Shown here: piece by piece, positions 5,864 through 10,694 of the stretch
Numbering within the stretch: the first letter of the stretch is position 1
How the letters are laid out: the number at the start of each line of letters is the position of its first letter
Assembly: GCA_003133205.1 (NCBI GenBank)
Contig: PKWK01000341.1
Span: forward strand, 65,806 to 76,499
DNA from: Granulicella sp.
GTDB taxonomy: Bacteria > Acidobacteriota > Terriglobia > Terriglobales > Acidobacteriaceae
Length of the DNA: 10,694 nucleotides
Direction: 5' to 3'
Translations under genes and position numbers: made by a program
Notes under the pieces: model-generated
What the model saw: the letters and a program-made list of their open reading frames with translations, nothing else
Database searches by the model: none
Told to the model about the DNA's origin: nothing

Positions 5864-7516
5864 GTGCCTTACACCGACCTTCGCGACTGGATCAAGCAAC
5901 TCGACAAGGCAGGCGAACTCCGCCACATCCGCGAGGCCGTCAGCCCCTACCTCGAGATGGCCGAGATCGCCGACCGCACCGCCAAACTCGGCAAGGGCAC
6001 TCCAACCGCCGGCGGCCCCGCTCTGCTCTTCGAAAACGTCACCGGCTTCCCCGGCGCCAAGGTCCTGATGAACCAGTTCGGTTCCGAGCGGCGCATGAAG
6101 CTGGCTCTGGAAACCGACTCGCTCGACGCCATCGCCGACCGCATCCGCACCCTGATGCACCCGGAATCGCCCACCAGCCTGCTCGACAAACTCAAGATGT
6201 TGCCCAAGCTCGCGGAAGTCGGCAGCTTCTTCCCCAAGGTCATCTCCGCCAAGGACGCCGCCTGCAAGCAGGTCGTCCACCGCTCCGTCGAGGATGGCGG
6301 CGACGGATTCGACCTGCTCAAGCTACCTATCCTCACCACCTGGCCGCAGGACGGCGGGCCCTTCATCACGCTTCCCTGCGTGGTCACGCGCGACCCCAAA
6401 TCCGGCAAGCGCAACGTCGGCATGTACCGCATGCAGGTCTACGACGGCCAGACTACCGGCATGCACTGGCAGCGCCAGAAGAACGCCGCCGAACACCTCC
6501 GCGACCGCCTACGAATGGCCACCGAATCGGGTGCCCCACATCTCGATTCTGAGATGTGGGATCGGACCACCTCGGATCTTTCGGGGAGAGTCGACATCAT
6601 GGCCCAGACCTCCGGAGGCATCGCCCCCGCTGCGAATCCCGCCTCGATCCCGACTACCACGCTGGCCAAGGTCCGCGAAGGCCGCATGGAGGTCGCCGTC
6701 GCCATCGGCACCGACCCTGCGACGACCTTCTCGGCCATCGTCCCAGCGCCGCCCGACGTCGAGGAGTACCTCATCGCCGGCTTCCTCCGCGGCAAGCCCG
6801 TCGAACTGGTCAAGTGCGAAACCGTCAACCTCGAAGTCCCCGCCCACGCCGAGTACGTCTTGGAAGGTTATGTAAATCTAGCCGAACTGCGTACCGAAGG
6901 CCCCTTCGGCGACCACACCGGTTTCTACACCATGGAGGACCAGTACCCCGTCTTCCACATCACCTGCATCACTCACCGCAAGGACCCCATCTACGCCGCC
7001 ACCATTGTCGGCAAGCCGCCGATGGAGGACGCCTGGATGGGCAAGGCCGCCGAGCGCATCTTCCTGCCGCTCATGCAACTCACGCTGCCCGAGATCGTCG
7101 ATGTCTGCCTGCCGCCCGAGGCCGTCTTCCACAACCTGATGATCGTCGCAATCCGCAAGTCCTACGCGGGCCACGCGCGCAAGGTGATGAACGGCATCTG
7201 GGCCATGGGCCAGGCGATGTTCACCAAGTGCGTCATCGTCGTCGACGAAGATTGCGACGTGCAGGACCTCGCCGAAGTCACGCTCCGCGTCGCGAATAAC
7301 ATCGACCCCGAGCGCGACATCCAGTTCACGCTGGGCCCGGTCGACTCGCTCGACCACGCCAGCCGCCTGCCCAACTTCGGCAGCAAGATGGGCATCGACG
7401 CCACTCGAAAATGGGCCGCCGAAGGCTTCACCCGCCCCTGGCCCCCCATGCTCAAACAAGACCCTGCCATCACCGCCAAAATCGACGCCCTCTGGAAGAA
7501 ACTAGGTATCGAATGA
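5864..7516 (+). CDS. ubiD: UbiD-family prenylated-FMN-dependent decarboxylase
   Basis: UbiD enzymes reversibly decarboxylate aromatic or alpha,beta-unsaturated acids with prenylated FMN made by UbiX. In the respiratory context this would be a quinone-precursor carboxylate, here probably for menaquinone, but the substrate cannot be read from sequence. Family blocks in order are TTWPQDGGPFITLP, RNVGMYRMQ (Arg189, likely the catalytic/cofactor arginine), MEVAVAIGTDPATTFSAI, FLRGKPVELVKCETVNLEVPAHAE, and RTEGPFGDHTGFY, in which Glu345 and Asp350 match the acidic pair of the active-site triad. The C-terminal half (GIWAMGQAMFTKCVIVVDED) is also typical. At 550 aa it is somewhat longer than E. coli UbiD, with extra sequence near 215-265 that contains an apparent repeat insertion. 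The start is GTG, set by AGGAG at 5853-5857 six bases upstream. Its stop overlaps the next gene's ATG. No ubiX is in the window. Confidence 0.93.
   Translation: MPYTDLRDWIKQLDKAGELRHIREAVSPYLEMAEIADRTAKLGKGTPTAGGPALLFENVTGFPGAKVLMNQFGSERRMKLALETDSLDAIADRIRTLMHPESPTSLLDKLKMLPKLAEVGSFFPKVISAKDAACKQVVHRSVEDGGDGFDLLKLPILTTWPQDGGPFITLPCVVTRDPKSGKRNVGMYRMQVYDGQTTGMHWQRQKNAAEHLRDRLRMATESGAPHLDSEMWDRTTSDLSGRVDIMAQTSGGIAPAANPASIPTTTLAKVREGRMEVAVAIGTDPATTFSAIVPAPPDVEEYLIAGFLRGKPVELVKCETVNLEVPAHAEYVLEGYVNLAELRTEGPFGDHTGFYTMEDQYPVFHITCITHRKDPIYAATIVGKPPMEDAWMGKAAERIFLPLMQLTLPEIVDVCLPPEAVFHNLMIVAIRKSYAGHARKVMNGIWAMGQAMFTKCVIVVDEDCDVQDLAEVTLRVANNIDPERDIQFTLGPVDSLDHASRLPNFGSKMGIDATRKWAAEGFTRPWPPMLKQDPAITAKIDALWKKLGIE
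6535..6560 (+). repeat. Perfect palindrome inside ubiD, apparently an inserted repeat
   Basis: CCCACATCTC (6535-6544) and GAGATGTGGG (6551-6560) are exact inverted copies around the loop GATTCT. They encode residues APHLDSEMWD (about 224-233) in a part of UbiD that varies between homologues, just before conserved sequence resumes. From memory, stem-loops reading CCCACATCTC...GAGATGTGGG recur between genes in Terriglobia, so an in-frame insertion is likely. Only one copy is in this window. Confidence 0.6.
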
Positions 7517-8019
7517 CTGCCGACACCTATATCGCCATCTCTTCGTTAGCGGTTGCAGCAGCATCCCTTGTTGTGTCGGTTATTGCAACCTTATTCGCAA
7601 AGGGCTCGCTAAATCGAGCAGAAGATTCGCTGAGGCGAGCCGAGAAAATAGCCATCCGGGAGCAGCAGGATTGGCGGCAGAGAAAGTGGTTCGATCTCTA
7701 TCTGAAGGCGAATGAGGCCTACGATGCGCTGGAAAGATTCCAGATTCAGTATGGGGCTGGACCGCCGCAACCCCCTAATGATGGCCAGTGGAAGCAGGAT
7801 TTCAATAACTTGATCTATGTTTTTCGAGCCGTGCACGCACTCGCAATGGTTTTTCCCGTCGATCCTGTTGTGACGGAACTCTGTCTAGCTACGGCCGATT
7901 TTCAGAACGTTGAAAACGTACTCGCCAAAAAAAGATTGGAGAGGATATTCGATGCAATGAACAGCGTCAGAGAGAAAGCGCTCGTGGATCCGGACGTCCT
8001 CGGTCAGGACCCACATTGA
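7513..8019 (+). CDS. Small membrane-anchored coiled-coil protein, function unknown
   Basis: I do not recognise this 168-residue protein. It has one membrane segment at about 5-28 (YIAISSLAVAAASLVVSVIA), then a charged heptad-like helix from about 30 to 75 (NRAEDSLRRAEKIAIREQQDWRQRKWFDLYLKANEAYDALERF) likely to form a coiled coil, and a mixed C-terminal part with FNNLIYVFRAVHALAMVFPVDPVV. There is no signal-cleavage site and no enzyme motif. Topology is probably a short outside start with the helix in the cytoplasm, though this is uncertain. Its ATG shares bases with the UbiD stop (ATGA), so the two are probably translationally coupled. It is visibly less GC-rich and less biased to C-ending codons than ubiD, suggesting later acquisition. 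Its stop is 8 bases from the convergent cupin stop. Confidence 0.75.
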   Translation: MTADTYIAISSLAVAAASLVVSVIATLFAKGSLNRAEDSLRRAEKIAIREQQDWRQRKWFDLYLKANEAYDALERFQIQYGAGPPQPPNDGQWKQDFNNLIYVFRAVHALAMVFPVDPVVTELCLATADFQNVENVLAKKRLERIFDAMNSVREKALVDPDVLGQDPH

Positions 8020-8027
8020 GCTCGTCT

Positions 8028-8576
8028 CTACGCCTTCGCCACGTTCGGGTTCGAGATCAGCATGAACGTCACGCTGTCCTCGGTACTCCGCTTGTGCAGC
8101 GTCCCGCGCGGAATCACCAGCATGTCGCCCTTCACCATCAGGATCGACTTGCTGCCCGTGGATCCAGTCGCGTGCCATTCTCCAGGTCCCATCACCTTGG
8201 TGCCGGTCGGAGTGCCGCCAACCTCGTACAGCGTCGACCCTTCGATGATCTGCACGACGTGGTCGCGGCCCGAGTGCCACTCGAACTCAGCGGCGCTCTT
8301 ATGCTTCTCCGTCGTCAGGATGATCTGCTGCGGAATCACCTTCGACTCGTACAGGCGGTTGTCGCCGGGTTTCGCGTCCAGCGCCTTCATGTCGTCTGCA
8401 AGCTCCTTCGCGGTGAACAGCTTGAACGGCACAGCGGCAGCGACAACGTCTGCGCCTGGTCCCGCGCCGGCCTGCGCAGGCTCAGCGAACATCAGCGAAT
8501 TGGTGAGAGTGAAGCCGGCCGCGGCGGCAACGGGAGCCGTCCGGAGAAAGTTGCGGCGAGATGTGTTCTTAGCCAT
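8028..8576 (-). CDS. Tat-exported cupin-domain protein
   Basis: The 182-residue product starts with a twin-arginine signal, SRRNFLRTA at 6-14, followed by a hydrophobic stretch and Ala-rich sequence with probable cleavage near PAQA (about 33-36). It therefore folds in the cytoplasm and is exported, as cofactor- or metal-bearing proteins often are. The single cupin barrel shows motif 1 as EFEWHSGRDHVVQIIEGSTLYEVGG (about 97-121) and motif 2 as GDMLVIPRGTLH (150-161). The classical His-x-His is Glu99-x-His101, with Asp105/His106 at the acidic ligand position and His161 in motif 2, so a metal site is plausible but altered. No ribosome site is obvious before the ATG. It lies 46 bases after the stop of the exported oxidoreductase-like gene on the same strand, probably in one operon. 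The substrate is unknown. Confidence 0.82.
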   Translation of the reverse strand: MAKNTSRRNFLRTAPVAAAAGFTLTNSLMFAEPAQAGAGPGADVVAAAVPFKLFTAKELADDMKALDAKPGDNRLYESKVIPQQIILTTEKHKSAAEFEWHSGRDHVVQIIEGSTLYEVGGTPTGTKVMGPGEWHATGSTGSKSILMVKGDMLVIPRGTLHKRSTEDSVTFMLISNPNVAKA

Positions 8577-8622
8577 GGGTGGAAGTGAATCACATTCGCC
8601 CGCACTCTGCCAAGGGCTCAGG

Positions 8623-9174
8623 TCACTCCGCAGACTTCAACACGATCGACGCAAGATTCCGCACCCAGCGCTCCGGCTTCTTATCCGCGGTCGAAATCAG
8701 CTTCAATTCGCCGTCCGCGCCCAACGGCTTGCCGTCCATCGAAGTCGCCACAATCACGTCGCCCTCGTGCTCCGACGCTTCCACCTCGGTCAGCGAATAC
8801 ACGACCCAGTATTTGTCCGAGCCCTCGGCGCGGAGGTAGCTGCGCAGCACCTTCCGCTGCGTCGTCTTGTCCGCCACAAAGCCAGCCTTCGCCAGCAGAT
8901 CGCCCAGCGGAACGCCCACGTAAGTCTCATCCGCCTTCGTATGCTCGTTGTGGACCTTCACCGTCTTCTGCGGCATGGCCTTCAACTCCGCCGTCGAGAA
9001 CGTCGTGTACTTGCCGTCGATGTTCAGCGTCACGCTCGTCGAGGGCATCGCCGGAGGCTTCGCCATCTCCATCCCGCCCATCGAACCAGACGTAGCCTGC
9101 GCCCGCCCCGGCAGGGAACTGAAACCAGCAATGCACACCGCCACCGCACACACCGAAAACACACGCTTTACCAT
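8623..9174 (-). CDS. Exported protein with sulfite-oxidase/molybdopterin-oxidoreductase-like domain
   Basis: The 183-residue product has a Sec signal (MVKRVFSVCAVAVCIAGF..., likely cut after AQA at 27), then a Met-rich segment SMGGMEMAKPPAMP (31-44). The rest resembles the fold of molybdopterin-dependent oxidoreductases of the sulfite oxidase group: YTTFSTAELKAMPQKTVKVHNEH, ETYVGVPLGDLLAKAGF, VVYSLTEVEASEHEGDVIVA, GKPLGADGELKLISTADKKPERWVRNLASIVL. In the catalytic family a cysteine binds the molybdenum cofactor. The mature part here has no cysteine at all, so it is probably not a Moco enzyme of that kind. The frame is open upstream to 9609 over nuoI, but ATG at 9174 begins the signal peptide and follows a GAGGGA-like site. 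It is probably co-transcribed with the cupin gene downstream. Confidence 0.78.
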   Translation of the reverse strand: MVKRVFSVCAVAVCIAGFSSLPGRAQATSGSMGGMEMAKPPAMPSTSVTLNIDGKYTTFSTAELKAMPQKTVKVHNEHTKADETYVGVPLGDLLAKAGFVADKTTQRKVLRSYLRAEGSDKYWVVYSLTEVEASEHEGDVIVATSMDGKPLGADGELKLISTADKKPERWVRNLASIVLKSAE

Positions 9175-9195
9175 AGAGTTCCCTCGCCTCATGCC

Positions 9196-9231
9196 TTTCA
9201 GCGTATCGCGCCGCCGTCGTATACTCAAGAT
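9196..9231 (+). promoter_or_regulatory. Candidate promoter giving a leaderless nuoI transcript
   Basis: TATACT at 9220-9225 is a five-of-six -10 match that ends six bases before the ATG at 9232. TTTCAG at 9196-9201 is a weak -35 with an 18-base spacer. Transcription would start at or next to the A of the ATG. No Shine-Dalgarno sequence is visible before the gene, which fits leaderless translation. The gap to the divergent gene is only 57 bases. Confidence 0.35.
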
Positions 9232-9735
9232 ATGTCTATCCTGAAGAACACCGCCGCGATTGCCAAGGGAATGAGCATCACCTTCGGGCAGATGTTCCAG
9301 CCCACCGAGGTCGAAAACTACCCCGACGGCAAGGGGCCGCTGCGTGGTGCGCACCTTCAGGAGCGCTTCCGCGGCAAGCACCAGTTGCAACGCGACGAGA
9401 ATGGCCTGGAAAAGTGCGTGGCCTGCTTCCTGTGCGCGGCCGCCTGCCCCTCGAACTGCATCTACATCGAGGCCGCTGAGAATACGGAAGAGAAGCGCAT
9501 CTCCTCGGCGGAACGTTATGCGAAGGTGTACAACATCGACTACAACCGCTGTATCTTCTGCGGTTACTGCGTCGAGGCGTGCCCTACGGACGCGATCACC
9601 CACGGCCACGGCTTCGAGCTCGCCAGCCTGAATGCAACAACGCTGGTCATGCGCAAGGAAGACCTGCTGGTCCCCACGTCGCCCATGCCCGACGCCATCT
9701 CGTCGGAAAAGGACGAAGCTGGCGTACTCGCTTAG
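9232..9735 (+). CDS. nuoI: NADH-quinone oxidoreductase subunit I-like 2x[4Fe-4S] protein
   Basis: NuoI is the peripheral-arm subunit of complex I that holds two [4Fe-4S] clusters (N6a and N6b) and passes electrons toward the quinone site. The 167-residue product has an amphipathic start (IAKGMSITFGQMF) as in NuoI and two ferredoxin motifs: Cys62, 65, 68, 72 in CVACFLCAAACPSNCIYIEAAE and Cys107, 110, 113, 117 in CIFCGYCVEACPTDAITHGHGFELA. Motif spacing and the VYNIDYNRCIFCGYC link are NuoI-like rather than those of a free ferredoxin. It has no nuo neighbours here, being followed by metH, so it is either a displaced or an extra copy. No ribosome site is seen and a -10-like TATACT lies just upstream. 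A longer frame running in from 8062 is the antisense of the two minus-strand genes and not real. Confidence 0.9.
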   Translation: MSILKNTAAIAKGMSITFGQMFQPTEVENYPDGKGPLRGAHLQERFRGKHQLQRDENGLEKCVACFLCAAACPSNCIYIEAAENTEEKRISSAERYAKVYNIDYNRCIFCGYCVEACPTDAITHGHGFELASLNATTLVMRKEDLLVPTSPMPDAISSEKDEAGVLA

Positions 9736-9760
9736 CGAGCAACCTCAATAAAAGACACTG

Positions 9761-9784
9761 CGGATGACGCGGATAAACACGGAT
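9761..9784 (+). repeat. Three CGGAT units in the gap before metH
   Basis: CGGAT occurs at 9761-9765, 9770-9774 and 9780-9784, at 9- and 10-base steps. The last two units are followed by AAACA and AATGC. This may be a short direct-repeat binding site or a fragment of a dispersed repeat. It lies in the 87-base gap between nuoI and metH, which is too short for a cobalamin riboswitch. Confidence 0.35.
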
Positions 9785-9822
9785 AATGCCGGCATCGCCA
9801 CGCGCAAGGCCATCGGGGAGAT

Positions 9823-10694
9823 ATGACGAAAATCCACAAAGTTCATCCTCTTGAAAAGATTCTCGAGAATCGAATTGCCATCATCGACGGAGCGATGGGC
9901 ACGACCATCCGCACCTACGGCATGAAGGAAGCGGACATCCGCGGCGAGCGATTCAAGAACTCCACGAAGGACCTGCTCAACAACGGTGACCTTTTCTCCC
10001 TCACGCAGCCGAAGTTGATCGGTGACATCCATCGCCGGTTTCTGGAGGCTGGGGCGGACATCATCGAGACGAATACTTTTGGCGCGACCAGCATCACGCA
10101 GAGCGAGTTCTTCGTGGAAGATCCGCGGGAGCGCGGCGGCCGGAAGGATCCCGAGTTCTACCAAGAGATCATCGAGGATCCAATGCTCAACAGCCTGGCC
10201 TGGGAGATCAATGAGCAATCGGCGCGGCAGTGCCGTGAGTGGGCCGATCGTGTCGGGACCGCAACCGGGCGCCAAAGGTTCGTTGCCGGGGCGATTGGGC
10301 CGCTGACCGTGTCTCTCTCGAACTCGCCGGATGCCGATGATGCGGGATTCCGGGTGGTCAAGTTCGACCAGGTCCGGACTGCTTACAAACAGCAGGTGCG
10401 TGCGCTCATCGCCGGCGGCTCGGACCTGCTTTTGGTCGAGACAATCTTCGACTCGCTGAACGCGAAGGCTGCACTCGTCGCGATTCGCGAGGTATTCGAT
10501 GAGGATGGCCTTGCTGCGAACAACAAGGAACTGCCGGTGATGATCTCTGCGGCTGTCGGACGTGGTGGCGAGACGCTGATCTCTGCGCAGACCACGGAAG
10601 CCTTCTGGAATGCGGTTCAGCACGTGAAACCGCTCTCGGTGGGGCTCAACTGCTCTCTCGGTCACGACCTGATGTATCCGTTCCTGCGCGAACT
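9823..10694 (+). CDS. metH: Cobalamin-dependent methionine synthase, N-terminal part (runs off window)
   Basis: MetH transfers a methyl group from methyltetrahydrofolate through cobalamin to homocysteine. The 290 codons present cover most of the homocysteine-binding TIM barrel: RIAIIDGAMGTTIRTYGMKEADIRGERF, RRFLEAGADIIETNTFGATS, FVAGAIGPLTVSLSNSPDA, GGSDLLLVETIFDSLNAKAAL and VGLNCSLGHDL, where the Cys is the first of the three zinc ligands (the other two lie beyond the window). An insertion relative to E. coli (VEDPRERGGRKDPEFYQEIIEDPML) follows the ATS block. Only the 5' part is seen, so a split metH of separate barrel and cobalamin modules cannot be excluded. The start at ATG 9823 fits the expected N-terminus, but GGAG (9817-9820) lies just two bases upstream, unusually close. 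Codon use is less C-biased than in genes to the left. Confidence 0.95.
   Translation, partial: MTKIHKVHPLEKILENRIAIIDGAMGTTIRTYGMKEADIRGERFKNSTKDLLNNGDLFSLTQPKLIGDIHRRFLEAGADIIETNTFGATSITQSEFFVEDPRERGGRKDPEFYQEIIEDPMLNSLAWEINEQSARQCREWADRVGTATGRQRFVAGAIGPLTVSLSNSPDADDAGFRVVKFDQVRTAYKQQVRALIAGGSDLLLVETIFDSLNAKAALVAIREVFDEDGLAANNKELPVMISAAVGRGGETLISAQTTEAFWNAVQHVKPLSVGLNCSLGHDLMYPFLRE

Noticed and set aside
5806..5866. Phase variation of UbiD by the nine-G run, using the ATG at 5806
   Set aside because: Losing one G would bring that ATG into the UbiD frame but creates a TAG directly after the run, so no N-terminal fusion forms. The AGGAG/GTG start at 5864 is sufficient by itself.
5794..6552. 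252-codon plus-strand frame starting at a TTG before the nine-G run and overlapping ubiD
   Set aside because: Its product is Arg/Pro/His-rich nonsense in the wrong frame of ubiD, and the TTG lies in the operator region without a ribosome site.
8062..9234. Long open plus-strand frame continuing upstream of nuoI, giving a 557-residue protein
   Set aside because: The part before 9232 is the reverse complement of the cupin and sulfite-oxidase-like genes and translates to Arg/Ser-rich sequence without domains. Both minus genes have clear signal peptides and family motifs.
9727..9739. Terminator hairpin at the nuoI stop (CTCGC/GCGAG)
   Set aside because: The stem is only five pairs with a three-base loop that includes the stop codon, and no T-run follows.
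9736..9822. Cobalamin or SAM riboswitch before metH
   Set aside because: Only 87 bases are available and no B12-box or SAM-riboswitch core is visible.
9745..10665. 306-codon minus-strand frame opposite metH
   Set aside because: The plus strand has unmistakable MetH sequence throughout; the opposite frame has no family motifs and is expected by chance in GC-rich DNA.

Overview
The window looks like chromosome from a high-GC Acidobacteriota, most likely class Terriglobia (Granulicella/Terriglobus-like). The support is indirect: a TonB-like protein that begins MFEGSLVES, a DedA-rhodanese fusion, the NuoI sequence style, and dispersed repeats whose translation reads CHSERSEE, a phrase I recall as common in these genomes. 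No phage, IS element, CRISPR array, tRNA or rRNA is visible. The content is mostly core metabolism and envelope genes.

Layout, left to right. A GT-C type membrane glycosyltransferase (15-1640, + strand, possibly starting left of the window) is followed by an HU/IHF-family nucleoid protein (1789-2136, +) and a DedA membrane protein fused to a rhodanese domain (2299-3312, +). A strong palindromic terminator (3321-3357) separates the latter from a convergent TonB-family protein (3369-4103, -). A divergent gene for a COG4299/HGSNAT-like membrane acyltransferase follows (4293-5585, +). After a 278-bp non-coding region with three TATATAC palindromes and a run of nine G comes a UbiD-family decarboxylase (5864-7516, GTG start), whose stop overlaps the start of an unrecognised small membrane-anchored coiled-coil protein (7513-8019). 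Convergent to that, with an 8-bp gap, lies a minus-strand pair: an exported cysteine-free protein with a sulfite-oxidase-like domain (8623-9174), then a Tat-exported cupin (8028-8576). Divergent from the pair are a lone NuoI-like ferredoxin subunit (9232-9735, possibly leaderless) and the first 290 codons of cobalamin-dependent methionine synthase metH (9823 to the right edge).

How they fit together: the genes do not form one pathway. UbiD (probably quinone or aromatic decarboxylation) and NuoI belong to respiration in a broad sense. The TonB, DedA, GT-C and acyltransferase proteins are envelope functions. The exported oxidoreductase-like protein and cupin probably form a small operon.

The most unusual points are: two enzyme genes that appear to carry palindromic or dispersed repeats inserted in frame; a cluster of near-identical palindromes in front of ubiD that looks like an operator set with no regulator gene in the window; a Shine-Dalgarno sequence locked in a hairpin before the DedA fusion gene; and the translationally coupled UbiD/small-membrane-protein pair. 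I found nothing that clearly qualifies as a new defence or mobile system.
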